The translations under genes and the position numbers were made by a program. DNA of 64,000 nt from Vibrio diabolicus (GTDB lineage: Bacteria; Pseudomonadota; Gammaproteobacteria; Enterobacterales; Vibrionaceae), in NCBI GenBank assembly GCA_001048675.1, contig CCKK01000020.1:124001-188000 (forward strand). The letters are read 5' to 3'. Below are positions 16,953 through 28,006 of this stretch, piece by piece; position 1 is the first letter of the stretch; every line of letters starts with the position of its first letter. The notes beneath the pieces were generated by a model. The model was not told the origin of the DNA, ran no database searches, and saw only the letters and a program-made list of their open reading frames with translations.

Positions 16953-19900
16953 ATGAGAATTTTGCGTGGCTCCCCAGCTCTTTCTGAGTTTCGTGTTAAT
17001 AAACTACTGGAACTTTGTCGTGAACAAGATCTGCCTGTAACTGGCATTTATGCCGAGTTTATGCACTTTGCCGATCTAAAGTCTGACCTTGATGACCAAG
17101 AGTTAGAAAAACTTGAAAAGTTACTAACTTACGGCCCAACCATCGAAGAGCATGAGCCAGAAGGTCTTCTACTTCTTGTTACGCCTCGTCCAGGCACTAT
17201 CTCGCCTTGGTCTTCTAAATCTACCGATATCGCTGTTAACTGTGGCTTGGATAAAGTGAAACGTCTAGAGCGCGGTACGGCTTATTATGTCGAATCTTCA
17301 GTTGTTCTATCAGAAGCTCAAGTTGACGCTGTCAAAGCGTTAATTCATGACCGCATGATGGAAACGGTATTTACAAAATTTGAAGCTGCGTCAGCGCTGT
17401 TTACAGTCGCAGAGCCTAAGCCTGTCGCACATGTTGATATCTTAGCGGGCGGTCGTCTTGCGCTTGAAGAAGCAAACGTTTCCCTAGGCTTGGCACTCGC
17501 AGAAGATGAAATTGATTACTTGGTAGAGAACTTTACTAAGCTTGGGCGTAACCCAAACGACATTGAATTGATGATGTTTGCTCAGGCGAACTCAGAGCAC
17601 TGTCGCCACAAAATTTTTAACGCAGATTGGACTATCGACGGGGTAGATCAACCTAAGTCTCTGTTCAAAATGATCAAAAACACGTTCGAAACGACACCTG
17701 ACTATGTGCTGTCTGCATACAAAGACAACGCGGCCGTTATGACGGGCTCTAAAGCGGGTCGTTTCTTCCCAGATCCAAAATCACGCCAATATACTTACCA
17801 CCATGAAGATGCACACATCTTGATGAAGGTAGAGACGCACAACCACCCAACGGCAATCTCTCCATGGCCGGGCGCATCGACTGGTTCAGGCGGTGAGATC
17901 CGTGACGAAGGCGCGACGGGTATCGGCGGTAAGCCCAAAGCGGGTCTGGTTGGTTTTACAACCTCTAACTTACGTATTCCTGGTTTTGAACAGCCATGGG
18001 AAACCGACTTTGGCAAGCCAGGTCGTATTGTTAACGCGCTAGACATCATGCTTGAAGGTCCTCTAGGCGGCGCGGCATTCAACAACGAATTTGGTCGTCC
18101 AAATCTATTGGGTTACTTCCGTACTTACGAAGAAAAAGTGACCTCTCACGCGGGTGAAGAAATCCGTGGTTACCACAAACCAATCATGATTGCTGGTGGT
18201 ATGGGTAACATTCGTGACGAACACGTGCAGAAGAAAGAAATTCCAGTGGGTGCGAGCTTAATCGTACTTGGTGGTCCTGCAATGAACATCGGTCTTGGTG
18301 GTGGTGCGGCGTCTTCGATGGCGTCTGGTCAGTCAGCAGAAGACCTGGACTTTGCTTCAGTACAGCGTGAAAACCCAGAGATGGAGCGTCGCTGTCAGGA
18401 AGTGATCGACCGTTGTTGGCAGCTAGGCGACGACAATCCAATTGCATTTATCCACGATGTGGGTGCGGGCGGTATCTCTAACGCATTGCCTGAACTTGTC
18501 GACGACGGTGAGCGTGGTGGTAAGTTCCAATTACGCGATGTACCAAACGATGAGCCGGGCATGAGCCCACTGGAAATCTGGTGTAATGAATCACAGGAAC
18601 GTTACGTTCTTGCGGTAGCGCCAGAAAACATGGAAGCATTCGACGCAATCTGTAAGCGTGAACGTGCACCATATGCAGTGGTGGGTGTGGCGACAGAAGA
18701 GCGTCATCTAACGCTAGAAGATTCTCACTTCGACAATACACCAATCGATATGCCAATGGATATCTTGCTTGGTAAGCCACCGAAGATGCACCGCGACGCA
18801 ACCACACTAAAGGTGGAAAGCCCTGCCATTGTTCGTGATGGTATTGAGCTTAATGAAGCGGTGGATCGCGTACTTCGTCTTCCAGCGGTTGCAGAAAAAA
18901 CATTCCTAATTACTATCGGTGACCGAACAGTAACGGGTCTGGTTGCTCGTGATCAAATGGTTGGCCCTTGGCAGGTACCAGTAGCAAACTGTGCAGTAAC
19001 AGCGGCAAGCTATGACACTTACCACGGCGAAGCAATGTCGATGGGTGAGCGCACGCCAGTGGCATTACTAGACTTTGGTGCATCGGCTCGCCTAGCGGTT
19101 GGTGAGTCACTAACGAACATTGCGGCAACAGACATCGGTGATATTAAACACATTAAACTGTCTGCGAACTGGATGTCGCCAGCGGGTCACCCAGGTGAAG
19201 ATGCAGGTCTTTATGAAGCAGTCAAAGCGGTGGGTGAAGAGCTCTGTCCTGCATTAGGTTTGACGATCCCAGTTGGTAAAGACTCCATGTCGATGAAAAC
19301 CAAGTGGGAAGAGAACGGCGAGAGTAAAGAAGTCACTTCTCCACTGTCGCTAGTTATCACGGCATTTGGTCGTGTGGAAGACGTACGTAAGACCGTGACT
19401 CCACAACTACGCACTGACAAAGGCGATACTTCTCTAGTTCTTGTTGACTTGGGTAACGGCAAAAACCGCTTAGGTGCGACAGCATTGGCACAAGTATACA
19501 AACAGCTTGGTGATAAACCTGCTGACGTAGATAACGCAGAGCAGCTAAAAGGCTTCTTTGATGCAATGCAAGCGTTAGTACGTGATGACAAGCTAGTGGC
19601 TTACCACGATAAAGGCGACGGCGGTCTGTTTGTAACACTGGCTGAGATGGCGTTCGCGGGTCACTGTGGCGTAAAAGCGAACATCGCAGAGCTGGGTGAC
19701 GATGCGCTAGCCGTTCTATTTAACGAAGAGCTAGGTGCGGTTGTTCAAGTTAAGAATGATGATCTGGATTCAGTTCTATCTACTCTGGCGGCAAACGGTT
19801 TAGAGGCATGTTCACATGTGATTGGTTCTGTTGAAGCTTCAGACGACTTTATTATCACTTCTGGTGATGCAGTTGTGCTTGAACGTTCACGTACCGAACT

Positions 19901-20846
19901 ACGCGTTATCTGGGCTGAAACAACGCATAAGATGCAGGCGCTACGCGATAACCCAGCATGTGCAGACCAAGAGTTTGAAGCGAAGAAAGACAATTCAGAC
20001 CCAGGTTTAAACGTTAAGCTAAGCTTCGACGTAAATGAAGACGTTGCAGCGCCTTACATTGCAAAAGGTGCGAAGCCTAAGATGGCGATTCTACGTGAGC
20101 AGGGTGTTAACTCCCACGTTGAAATGGCAGCAGCGTTTGACCGCGCAGGTTTTGAAGCAACCGACATTCATATGAGTGATATCCTAACGGGTCAAGCCGT
20201 TCTGGATGAATACCATGGCCTAGTAGCTTGTGGTGGCTTCTCTTACGGCGACGTGCTAGGTGCGGGTGAAGGCTGGGCTAAGTCTATCCTGTTTAACGCA
20301 CAAGCTCGTGAACAGTTCCAAGCGTTCTTCAACCGTAAAGAGACGTTCTCTTTAGGTGTATGTAACGGTTGTCAGATGCTTTCTAACCTGAAAGAACTTA
20401 TCCCGGGTGCAGACTTGTGGCCACGTTTTGTTCGTAACGAATCTGAGCGTTTTGAAGCGCGCTTTAGCCTAGTTGAAGTTCAGAAATCTGATTCTGTATT
20501 CTTCGACGGTATGGCAGGTTCGCGCATGCCAATCGCGGTTTCCCACGGAGAAGGGCGTGTAGAAGTACGTGATGCTGAGCACCTAGCAGCGATTGAAGCA
20601 TCAGGTACGGTTGCGGTTCGTTACGTGGATAACCTCGGTAACCCGACGCAACAATATCCGAACAACCCGAACGGTTCGCCAAACGCGATTACTGGCTTAA
20701 CAACAGCAGACGGTCGCGTGACAATCATGATGCCTCACCCAGAGCGTGTATTCCGCACAGTTGCAAACTCTTGGGCTCCGGAAGGTTGGGGTGAAAATGG
20801 TGCTTGGATGCGTATGTTCCAAAATGCACGTAAGAATATCGGTTAA
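16953..20846 (+). CDS. purL: Phosphoribosylformylglycinamidine synthase (large single-chain form)
   Basis: Fourth step of de novo purine synthesis: FGAR + ATP + glutamine to FGAM. The 1297-residue chain fuses a PurS-like N-terminal domain, two AIR-synthase-like halves and a C-terminal class I glutamine amidotransferase with Cys1137 (GVCNGCQML) and His1262 (PHPERVF). The ATG at 16953 gives the normal [11 protein letters not shown] start; longer in-frame starts would lie within the promoter and PurR box. Length agrees with E. coli PurL (about 1295). Transcribed alone and ended by a terminator. Confidence 0.98.
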   Translation: MRILRGSPALSEFRVNKLLELCREQDLPVTGIYAEFMHFADLKSDLDDQELEKLEKLLTYGPTIEEHEPEGLLLLVTPRPGTISPWSSKSTDIAVNCGLDKVKRLERGTAYYVESSVVLSEAQVDAVKALIHDRMMETVFTKFEAASALFTVAEPKPVAHVDILAGGRLALEEANVSLGLALAEDEIDYLVENFTKLGRNPNDIELMMFAQANSEHCRHKIFNADWTIDGVDQPKSLFKMIKNTFETTPDYVLSAYKDNAAVMTGSKAGRFFPDPKSRQYTYHHEDAHILMKVETHNHPTAISPWPGASTGSGGEIRDEGATGIGGKPKAGLVGFTTSNLRIPGFEQPWETDFGKPGRIVNALDIMLEGPLGGAAFNNEFGRPNLLGYFRTYEEKVTSHAGEEIRGYHKPIMIAGGMGNIRDEHVQKKEIPVGASLIVLGGPAMNIGLGGGAASSMASGQSAEDLDFASVQRENPEMERRCQEVIDRCWQLGDDNPIAFIHDVGAGGISNALPELVDDGERGGKFQLRDVPNDEPGMSPLEIWCNESQERYVLAVAPENMEAFDAICKRERAPYAVVGVATEERHLTLEDSHFDNTPIDMPMDILLGKPPKMHRDATTLKVESPAIVRDGIELNEAVDRVLRLPAVAEKTFLITIGDRTVTGLVARDQMVGPWQVPVANCAVTAASYDTYHGEAMSMGERTPVALLDFGASARLAVGESLTNIAATDIGDIKHIKLSANWMSPAGHPGEDAGLYEAVKAVGEELCPALGLTIPVGKDSMSMKTKWEENGESKEVTSPLSLVITAFGRVEDVRKTVTPQLRTDKGDTSLVLVDLGNGKNRLGATALAQVYKQLGDKPADVDNAEQLKGFFDAMQALVRDDKLVAYHDKGDGGLFVTLAEMAFAGHCGVKANIAELGDDALAVLFNEELGAVVQVKNDDLDSVLSTLAANGLEACSHVIGSVEASDDFIITSGDAVVLERSRTELRVIWAETTHKMQALRDNPACADQEFEAKKDNSDPGLNVKLSFDVNEDVAAPYIAKGAKPKMAILREQGVNSHVEMAAAFDRAGFEATDIHMSDILTGQAVLDEYHGLVACGGFSYGDVLGAGEGWAKSILFNAQAREQFQAFFNRKETFSLGVCNGCQMLSNLKELIPGADLWPRFVRNESERFEARFSLVEVQKSDSVFFDGMAGSRMPIAVSHGEGRVEVRDAEHLAAIEASGTVAVRYVDNLGNPTQQYPNNPNGSPNAITGLTTADGRVTIMMPHPERVFRTVANSWAPEGWGENGAWMRMFQNARKNIG

Positions 20847-20873
20847 TTAACCAAAGGTTAATCTAGCTTAAGT

Positions 20874-20909
20874 AAAGCGTTGGTTGAGAGACCAGCGCTT
20901 TCTTTTTTC
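20874..20909 (+). terminator. Terminator after purL
   Basis: AAAGCG-TGGT / ACCA-CGCTTT stem with a short TGAGAG loop followed by a T-rich tail. Confidence 0.8.
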
Positions 20910-21141
20910 TTTATTGCTCTTTTTCTTCGTCGCTCTTTCTCGTGACTAGGCTAAACGTTGCTTTGTTCTGCCTCTTCTTTGTCATCTATTATCTCGCGTA
21001 AAAAACTTGCAGCGTTTAGATTACTTTTATGCTCTAATACCGCGCTTACCAAGGGATGGTGTTAAACAGCTCAGCTTAGATGGAGTTATCAAGTTGACCG
21101 AATCCCTGATTGATCCCTAAATCCCTTAGGAAATGAAAGAA

Positions 21142-21438
21142 ATGTCTAAGAATCCAAAATTTGCTATCCGCGTCACTGAAAAACGTAACGGCTGGAGCGC
21201 AGAAATCACTCGCCAAGTGACATCTCGTAAGACTGTAGTATCAAAGCGTGAAACTGGCTTTGACAGCGAAGAGAAAGCACAAGCTTGGGCTGAACAAGAA
21301 CTGGCTGGTTTTATCCAAAACCAAGTGGTTCGTAACGAGCGTAAAGCAGCGCAACGTCAAGAGCGTGAAGCAGAACAACTAGCGGCAAAAGTTCGTAAAG
21401 AAGAAGCCCGCAAAGCACGTGACGCTGACGAAGAATAG
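21142..21438 (+). CDS. DUF3622 domain protein, small charged
   Basis: A 98-residue cytosolic protein without signal peptide. The N-terminal half (FAIRVTEKRNGWSAEITRQVTSRKTVVSKRETGFDSEEKAQAWAEQEL in parts) looks like a small beta-alpha domain of the DUF3622 type common in Vibrionaceae; the C-terminal third is an alternating Glu/Arg/Lys helix likely to form a coiled coil. Function unknown. ATG 21142 is preferred (MSKNPKF) over ATG 21133, since AGGA at 21127-21130 sits too close to the latter. It stands alone between two terminators. Confidence 0.8.
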   Translation: MSKNPKFAIRVTEKRNGWSAEITRQVTSRKTVVSKRETGFDSEEKAQAWAEQELAGFIQNQVVRNERKAAQRQEREAEQLAAKVRKEEARKARDADEE

Positions 21439-21483
21439 ATTCAAGTCGGTGAGATGGTGACGTCACCCATCAAACAAAAAGTG

Positions 21484-21517
21484 AAAATGCCCTGAGCTTT
21501 GTCTCAGGGCATTTTTT
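21484..21517. terminator. Two-sided terminator between DUF3622 gene and convergent gene
   Basis: AAAATGCCCTGAG / CTCAGGGCATTTT stem with a T run on the plus strand and A run on the other side. Confidence 0.9.
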
Positions 21518-21528
21518 ATTGTATCGAC

Positions 21529-21972
21529 TTAAAAACAATCCGAAGATACGGACAGGCTAAACGTACCGTCTTCAGGGGCTGCAAATTGTTTATTGCCAGG
21601 AAGAAGGTGAGGGTTATTAGCATAAGTGCGATGTGTTGACTTGCCCTTTGCCGAGTGCCTCTCTGGTAAATCAAAGTGTTGCAATCCGTCAGATAGATCG
21701 TTTGCTTCACCGTAGTCGAAATGCGTTGCGACGTCTTTAGGCTGCTTGGCATAACGACAGTGATCCGGCTTGCCATCTTCATGCCAAGTTAACGCGTTTG
21801 TTTTGGCGTCTAGATTCAGATTATTTGTTGTTGGTTGTGCGTAATGATCCTCAATAACCTGGTGCTGACTCTGCTCTTGTAAGTAGTCAGCAATGCTCTC
21901 AGAAGTCTGTGCCAGGCTTTGACTTGCTGGAACGAAGCAAGCAAGAAGAAACAATGTTTTTAAGTTGTTCAT
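21529..21972 (-). CDS. Small secreted protein of unknown function
   Basis: I do not recognise it. The 147-residue product has a signal peptide (MNNLKTLFLLACFVPASQSLA, likely cut at SLA-QT) and a mature part rich in His, Asn, Asp and Gln with two late Cys (one in DHCRYAKQPKDV, one near the C-terminus). His residues are frequent (about ten), which could mean metal binding, but no family motif is clear. It lies directly downstream of the TonB-dependent receptor on the same strand, separated by a stem-loop, so it may be iron-regulated with it. That link is inference from position. Confidence 0.7.
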   Translation of the reverse strand: MNNLKTLFLLACFVPASQSLAQTSESIADYLQEQSQHQVIEDHYAQPTTNNLNLDAKTNALTWHEDGKPDHCRYAKQPKDVATHFDYGEANDLSDGLQHFDLPERHSAKGKSTHRTYANNPHLLPGNKQFAAPEDGTFSLSVSSDCF

Positions 21973-22050
21973 AGTGTGTATGCAAGCAAAAAGAAATGAT
22001 AGTACTGATAAATAAAACGGTGTGCAATTGTGGTTGTTCGTTAAGAAACA

Positions 22051-22075
22051 GCAGGGCAGTTAATGTCTGCCCTGC
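22051..22075 (-). terminator. Stem-loop between receptor gene and downstream gene
   Basis: GCAGGGCAG pairs with CTGCCCTGC (loop of seven). On the minus strand it is followed by TGTTTCTTAA, a weak U tract, so it may be a partial terminator letting some transcription through to the downstream gene. Confidence 0.6.
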
Positions 22076-22090
22076 ATCTTTTAGGTATGG

Positions 22091-24279
22091 TTAGTATTGA
22101 TAAGTGAGATGCAGTTTGACTTCGCGACCAGGCGAAGGCACGCCATTAGATAGGTATGCTTCGTAGTAACGATCGGTTAAATTTTTCACAACAGCGCCAA
22201 CACTCAAGCCTTCGACTTGTTGTATTTCCCAAACCACGTAAGCGTTTTGTAGCGTGTATTGCTCACTTGGCGATTTCACTTTTAAATTGTTACCGCTTGC
22301 CTTGGTTTTGGTTTGCGCATCATACCAACGGACTTCCCAGCCCGTACGTAAACCAGGAATCCATTCGTAACCTAAACCCAGATTAATGTTTAATGGTGGC
22401 ACATCAGGGTGATCATCATCTGAACCTGTCGAGTCAGATAGGCTACCTTTGTTTTTGCCGCGAATGTAACTTGCTGAGAAATTACTGTAGAAATCTTCAA
22501 TCCGGTATTGTGAAATTAGCTCAAAGCCGTAGTTTTTAAAGCCATCTAGGTTTGTATTCCAGCTTTGTAACTCAGTAGTATTTTTGTCGAGGTTTTCGCC
22601 CGTTCGTATATCAACCGTGTCGCTAACATCGTTATAGAATAAAGTTAACTCTGTTGCGAGGTTATCGCGAGTATTCACCAGCCCTTCCGTTAAGTTGATA
22701 ACGCTTGCTTGATAAGCATGGATACGAGACACGTCCAGATTCAAAGCAGTAGCCGTAGCGGTAGCTCGTGCATATTGCACTGAGTAGATGTTATCAACGG
22801 TTGGTGCTTTTAAAGCGTAGGCGTAGGAGGCGTTTAAACGCGTATTATTGGTCGCATCAAAGTCGATATCCAAACGTGGGCTAAAGCCTTTATGCGTCGT
22901 TTCACCGTAGTCATGTCCAGCGGCTGGATCATTATAATCCGGCGCGGCGTTCCCTTTTCCTTCACTCTTGATGTATTCGTAACGCAGAGAAGGTGTGATG
23001 GTTAGACGGTCTGTTGCTTGATAGTGATCAGCAATGTAAGCCGCATAAATTGACTGCGTGCCAGATGGTTCGTAGTAAGGGGTATACCAACCGTAGTTTT
23101 TGGCTTCATTACTGTCGTATGATGCGTTGAATACTAATGAGTCTCTATTCGGTTTTTTGATATTGAAGCCCTGTCACTAGAGTGTGGTCTCCGAACTGCG
23201 CTTGGTTAAACACATCAGCATAGTCACGCTCGTAACTTAACCAAGACTCGTGACCGTAACTGCCAACAGAAACGAACATTTTCTCGAATGCCACGTCAGG
23301 GCGAACCCAGTGACGATCGTTTTCAGAACGTGCCATTTTGATATTGAAATCAATATACGGGTTAGTCGGCATGTAGTGGTAAGAGATCGTCGTGGTGTTA
23401 TCCGTGTATTTATTATCGACGGTGTATGCGTATTTGGCTTTTTCTAATGATCCGTATTTCTTGATGTTGTACTCAGTAATGTTAGGCATTTTTCCGCGGC
23501 GGTTAGCCCAAGGTTTACGACCTTCATCTTTATAGCGAGTGTGGCTAATTTCAAACTCGTGATCGTTGTTTTCATAACCGACTTTTACGAGCATGTTTTC
23601 TTGCTCATAACCTGAGTAATCCAGCGTTTCACCACCACCGACTTTAATGTCATCAGAATCTTTTACAGAGCCATTCGCTAGAAAATAAAAACCAGCATCG
23701 TTTTTACCATAGAGTGTTAGCGTGTAGGCATTCTCATCGCCGTTGGTGTTATATGCACTTGAGATGCGAGCACCAAAGTTTCTGTTGCCGTACAGTAGGT
23801 CATCGACACTTTTGGTTTTAATACGAATTGAGCCACCAAACTTTCCGTTGAGTGCTCGATAGTCGTGCGCGCCCTTGATAATTTCTGCTTCACCAATCAA
23901 GAACGGATACAAAAAAGAAAGTTCCGTAGCGGTATTGTTGAAAGCCAATGGGAGCGCCATCGACAAATACGGCGATATCGCTTGGATCATCAAAACCACG
24001 AATATTAATACGTTCGCCGCCGGAACGGCCGCCGCCATCTAATGATGCGCCCGGAACGGCATCGATCATTGAGGCAAAATTGGAGTACTGTTGCTCTTCA
24101 ATCTCTGACCAATTAATGGTGGTTTGCGCAGGCTCAGCAATGGTAATAGGTTTGGCATAACGCACACCGACGACTTCAAGCTCTTCATTTGGCGTTGTCT
24201 CGGCATATGAATAAAGAGGGAAGAGCAAAGTCAGTGAAATGAGATTTACTTTGAATGGATGACTTTTTAATCGTTTCAT
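22091..24279 (-). pseudogene. TonB-dependent outer-membrane receptor, two +1 frameshifts
   Basis: Encodes an outer-membrane iron-compound type receptor: signal peptide (SLTLLFPLYSYA), a plug domain with the DAVPGASLDGGGRSGGERINIRGFDD pattern in its first 110 residues, and a 22-strand barrel ending in an aromatic C-terminus (HLTYQY). The reading frame breaks twice. The first break is at a T6 run (forward A6, 23911-23916), after FQQYRYGTFF; the next frame resumes with LYPFLIGEAEIIKG. The second is at an A6 run (forward T6, 23153-23158), after TGLQYQK; the next frame resumes PNRDSLVFNAS and is open to 22091. Removing one base at each run restores a single 728-residue protein. A Fur box precedes the gene. 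The ligand cannot be told. Either a real pseudogene or two base-calling errors. Confidence 0.88.
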
Positions 24280-24312
24280 ATTGATGATTTATAGTGTTTT
24301 TATGAAGCTCGG

Positions 24313-24341
24313 ATTATAAGAACATTATCACGATTAATAAA
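24313..24341 (-). promoter_or_regulatory. Likely promoter of the receptor gene
   Basis: On the minus strand TATAAT (forward 24313-24318) follows a weak TTTATT (24336-24341) at 17 bases. The Fur box begins immediately upstream and would block polymerase. Confidence 0.55.
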
Positions 24342-24342
24342 T

Positions 24343-24361
24343 GATAATGAGATTAATTATC
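24343..24361. promoter_or_regulatory. Fur box upstream of the receptor gene
   Basis: GATAATGAGATTAATTATC matches the 19-base Fur consensus GATAATGATAATCATTATC at 16 positions and overlaps the upstream edge of the promoter, implying repression when iron is sufficient. Confidence 0.8.
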
Positions 24362-24441
24362 AAATGTGTTTTTGCGATGGCTTGTTAAAGTTTTTTATCC
24401 ATTCGTGGAAACTACGATGAGTATCGTTAGCTTACAGAAAA

Positions 24442-24482
24442 CAAAAAGCCCAGCGTCATGGACGCTGAGCTCATTGGCTTTT
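24442..24482 (-). terminator. Terminator after the AstE-like gene
   Basis: On the minus strand CAGCGTC / GACGCTG with flanking GCC/GGC pairing is followed by TTTTTG. It lies some 50 bases after the stop codon. Confidence 0.7.
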
Positions 24483-24534
24483 AAACAAGATGGTGCGAGC
24501 ACTGTTAGCTAATCAAGTACGTACTTGGTAGGAA

Positions 24535-25602
24535 TTACTGAGTTTCTAACGGGATCTGTCCGGTAGTCAGTGGCTCGACATCGAACTCGGTTAGTCCTTC
24601 AATGTAACTTTCAACGGCTTGTTCTACCGAATCATCACCTTGGTTGAAGTAAGCAAGGTGGAAGATCGCATCGCCTTCATTAACCAGTGGCAAAGTTTGT
24701 TGACCGATCACCAAGCCACGCTTTGGCGCTTTGAGCTCTACCTCATCATGTCCAAGAGGAGAGCTGATATAGGCGAGAGTTTCACCCTGTTCCACTTTGT
24801 CTCCCAGATTAACGACAGTACGCAAAATACCGTTACCTGACGCACGAACCCAGCTGGTGGATTTCGCTATGATAGGCTCAGGCAGCTTTTTTCGGCTAGC
24901 GCGCAACATGCCAATGGCTTGCATTACGCGCCGAACCCCGAGTACACCAGCGCTGATTGACAGTGGATCAAAACGCAATGCTTCGCCAGCCTCGTAGGTG
25001 AGTACGGGGATGTCACATTTTTCCGCTTCACTGCGCAAAGAGCCATCACGCAATGCTGAATCAACAATCACTGGCGTCGCAAACGCCTGAGCAATACGCA
25101 GAGTTTCTGGGTTGCTTAAGTTTGCGCGAATCTGTGGCAGGTTCGTGCGGTGAATGGCTCCGGTGTGCAGATCCAAGATGTAGTCACAACGCTTGGCAAT
25201 GTTGTTAAAGAACCCGTGTGCCATTCGAGACGCAAGCGCGCCTTTTTCACTGCCAGGAAAACAACGGTTGAGATCTCGTCGATCGGGCAAGTAACGTGAT
25301 TTATGGATGAAACCAAACACGTTAACAATAGGTACCGCAATGACAGTGCCTTTCAGCTTTTGTGGATCCAGTTGGTTAATGATCTGACGAACGATTTCTA
25401 CGCCATTAAGCTCATCACCATGGATAGCAGCATTCACCATCAACACAGGCCCTTCTTGTTTCCCATGGATGATTTCCACAGGAATAGATAAAGGCGAATG
25501 TGTGTATAGCTTCGCTGCTTCAAATTCGATCTCTAATCGTTGTCCTGGTTGTATTTGATGCCCTAAGAGCTCAAACACTTTGCTTTTTTTACTTCTGGCC
25601 AT
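24535..25602 (-). CDS. Succinylglutamate desuccinylase/aspartoacylase family zinc hydrolase
   Basis: A 355-residue M14-like carboxypeptidase-fold enzyme. Zinc ligands are visible as HGDE (in AAIHGDELNG, near residue 60) and the later His in LDLHTG (near 146); the RDLNRCFPG segment is the family's substrate-binding block. The C-terminal 100 residues form a lipoyl/biotinyl-like beta domain (SGNGILRTVVNLGDKVEQGETLAYI). AstE proper acts in arginine catabolism, but no ast genes are nearby, and such stand-alone members act on unknown N-acyl substrates. It is transcribed alone. Confidence 0.85.
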   Translation of the reverse strand: MARSKKSKVFELLGHQIQPGQRLEIEFEAAKLYTHSPLSIPVEIIHGKQEGPVLMVNAAIHGDELNGVEIVRQIINQLDPQKLKGTVIAVPIVNVFGFIHKSRYLPDRRDLNRCFPGSEKGALASRMAHGFFNNIAKRCDYILDLHTGAIHRTNLPQIRANLSNPETLRIAQAFATPVIVDSALRDGSLRSEAEKCDIPVLTYEAGEALRFDPLSISAGVLGVRRVMQAIGMLRASRKKLPEPIIAKSTSWVRASGNGILRTVVNLGDKVEQGETLAYISSPLGHDEVELKAPKRGLVIGQQTLPLVNEGDAIFHLAYFNQGDDSVEQAVESYIEGLTEFDVEPLTTGQIPLETQ

Positions 25603-25931
25603 AAACCATCTCTGTCAAATGCGTTATCAGCAATGTAACAATTGCTGCAAAATCGCACTAATCATTCTCATTAAGGACACGACAAATTACTTTAATCGTC
25701 ATGCGCGAAACCTCAGCATGTGTGAAGTTTTTGTTTTCAATATGATCTTTTCTATCAGTTTAATACATAACGAGAGGTACAGAAGGAAGAGCAATCATAG
25801 GCTTAAAAAATGTGACTGTATTAAAAATAATACTGATAATGAAGGACAAAAAAACGGACTTTTAACCCTACTTTTTATCCGATAATATCCGCGCCGAATT
25901 TGAGGTCTAACATTTCTAACTAGAGGTTTTG

Positions 25932-26471
25932 ATGAAAAAGGCAATTGCTAAAATTGGTGCATTGACTGCTGTAACAGTTTCACTTTCAGGTTGCGTTGGC
26001 AGTAATGCCGTGACAGGTTATGTCATGGGGTTTAACTTGAAAGCTGTAGATAACCGTTACGCTCGAGGTGGTCTAAACATGCTTTTAGCACCTGTTTATG
26101 GTGTCGCAATCGCAGCGGACTACATCGTGTTTAACTCTCTAGAGTTTTGGACGGGTAAGAACCCTTTAAATGGTAAGCCACATATCTTCGATACAAAGAT
26201 GGATACTTACATCGATGTAAACCACCAGTTAGATAAATCGTTAACGACGGCGCCAATTGCACCGTTAGCGAATAACCGTGTTATTGAGCAGGGTCGAATG
26301 CAGCAAATCGATGAGAACACTGTTCAAATGGATATTACTTACAATAACGGCGAGAAGGCGACACTCATGGGTGTGCGCGATGGTGAGCTTGTCACTTACT
26401 ACATTGATGGCGAGGTCGTTGCACAAACCTCAATGGATGAATTAGCCGCTTATACGCAAAATCGCGTGTAA
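25932..26471 (+). CDS. DUF3332 family lipoprotein
   Basis: A 179-residue envelope protein with a lipobox (SLSGC, Cys about residue 21) after a basic, hydrophobic N-terminus. The middle carries a hydrophobic stretch (LNMLLAPVYGVAIAADYIVFNSLEFWTG) and the C-terminal half a small beta domain (NNGEKATLMGVRDGELVTYYIDGE). This layout matches DUF3332 proteins found in many vibrios; function unknown. ATG 25932 has AGAGG six bases upstream. It is convergent with pepD, sharing a terminator. Confidence 0.8.
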   Translation: MKKAIAKIGALTAVTVSLSGCVGSNAVTGYVMGFNLKAVDNRYARGGLNMLLAPVYGVAIAADYIVFNSLEFWTGKNPLNGKPHIFDTKMDTYIDVNHQLDKSLTTAPIAPLANNRVIEQGRMQQIDENTVQMDITYNNGEKATLMGVRDGELVTYYIDGEVVAQTSMDELAAYTQNRV

Positions 26472-26485
26472 TTTGGTCCAGCCAA

Positions 26486-26516
26486 ACAAAAAAGGGTGCC
26501 GTAAAGCACCCTTTGT
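26486..26516. terminator. Shared terminator of the DUF3332 gene and pepD
   Basis: AAAGGGTGC / GCACCCTTT stem, A6 on the left (T run for pepD on the minus strand) and a T-rich stretch on the right. Confidence 0.85.
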
Positions 26517-26533
26517 CGTTTTTCGTGCTTGAA

Positions 26534-28006
26534 TTACGCTTTCTCTGGAATTGCCTCTAGAAGCGCGACCATTTGGTCCCAGTACAGCTGAACGGTATCA
26601 ATCTTCACTTTCTCATCTGGTGAGTGAGGGAATTTTATTGTTGGACCGAAAGAAACCATATCCATGTGTGGGTATGGTTCTTTAAATAGGCCACACTCAA
26701 GACCAGCATGGATGACCATGATGTTCGGCTTATGACCGTAAATGCCTTCATACATATCACGGAAAATTGCCATGATCTCGGAATCTGCATCTGGCTTCCA
26801 GCCAGGGTAAGCACCTGAGAACTGAATTTGTGCGCCTGCTAATTCAGCAATTGAACGTAGCATACTCTCAACTTGGCTGCGGCCAGAGTCAATGAGAGAA
26901 CGAATCAAGCAAAGCACGGTGACTTTATTTTCTTCTGTGCTGATCACACCAACATTTAGAGAAGTTTCAACAACGCCTTCCACCTCATCACTCATACGCA
27001 TTACTCCGTTTGGACAAGCGTTAAGTGCCGCAATGAATCGTTGCTGATCGGCGATTGAAAATACTTGCGCGTCAGTCGTGATCACTTCATTAAAGGTTAC
27101 GATACCTGTTTCGATTTTACCCAATTCAGTTTTCAGCAGCTCAGCGTAGTGGTTGAACAGCTCAGCAAGCTTGTCTTGGTTTTCGACAGGAAGCGCGACA
27201 GTAACAAACGCTTCGCGAGGGATTGCATTACGTAAGCTACCACCACGGAATTCGACTAAACGTAAATCAAGCTCTTGAGCATGACCGGCAAGGAAACGAC
27301 CAAGTAATTTGTTGGCATTACCGCGACCTGTGTGAATGTCACAACCTGAGTGACCCCCTTTTAGGCCTTTCAGCGTCAGTTGGCGTGTTACAAAACCTGC
27401 AGGCGTTGATTCTCGAGAAATATCGAAAGTCATGGTGCCATCAACGCCACCTGCACAACCCATGTAGACTTCGCCTTCTTGCTCAGAGTCTGTATTTAGA
27501 AGAATCTCACCTTCTAACCAACCAGCTTCAAGGCCAAATGCGCCAGTCATGCCTGCTTCTTCATCAATCGTAAGCAGAACTTCGAGTGGACCGTGCTTAA
27601 TGTCTTTAGATGCCAATACAGCAAGGCAAGAAGCCATACCAATCCCGTTATCTGCACCAAGCGTCGTGCCTTTCGCCGTTACCCATTCGCCATCGATGTA
27701 AGGTTGGATTGGATCTTTGGTGAAGTCGTGTTCGGTGTCTTCGTTTTTCTGCGGCACCATGTCGATGTGTGCTTGAAGTACAACAGCCTTCTTATTTTCC
27801 ATTCCAGGTGTCGCGGGCTTTTTGATGAACACGTTACCGGTTGGATCACGGCGAACGTCAAAGCCTTGCTCTGTTGCCCAGTTGATAATGTACTGTGCTA
27901 ATGCTTCTTCATGTTTAGATGGGTGAGGGATAGAACAAATCTTATCGAAAAACTGCCAAAGTGGAGCAGGTGATAAGGTACTGATCTCAGAATGGAACTC
28001 AGACAC
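26534..28006 (-). CDS. pepD: Aminoacyl-histidine dipeptidase (peptidase D)
   Basis: Cytosolic M20 metallopeptidase that cleaves dipeptides such as carnosine-like Xaa-His. The 490-residue chain shows the zinc-ligand motifs in order: HIDMVPQKN (near residue 80), GADNGIGMA (near 119), DEEAGMTGA (near 150), and the late His in VIHAGLECG (about 436). The dimerisation domain lies between. Length agrees with E. coli PepD (485). No close operon partner; the upstream 1-kb intergenic region contains CRP-like sites. Confidence 0.96.
   Translation of the reverse strand: MSEFHSEISTLSPAPLWQFFDKICSIPHPSKHEEALAQYIINWATEQGFDVRRDPTGNVFIKKPATPGMENKKAVVLQAHIDMVPQKNEDTEHDFTKDPIQPYIDGEWVTAKGTTLGADNGIGMASCLAVLASKDIKHGPLEVLLTIDEEAGMTGAFGLEAGWLEGEILLNTDSEQEGEVYMGCAGGVDGTMTFDISRESTPAGFVTRQLTLKGLKGGHSGCDIHTGRGNANKLLGRFLAGHAQELDLRLVEFRGGSLRNAIPREAFVTVALPVENQDKLAELFNHYAELLKTELGKIETGIVTFNEVITTDAQVFSIADQQRFIAALNACPNGVMRMSDEVEGVVETSLNVGVISTEENKVTVLCLIRSLIDSGRSQVESMLRSIAELAGAQIQFSGAYPGWKPDADSEIMAIFRDMYEGIYGHKPNIMVIHAGLECGLFKEPYPHMDMVSFGPTIKFPHSPDEKVKIDTVQLYWDQMVALLEAIPEKA

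Noticed and set aside
25580..25885. 101-codon plus-strand frame upstream of the DUF3332 gene
   Set aside because: Starts within the AstE-like gene on the other strand, has no ribosome site, and the composition is AT-driven.
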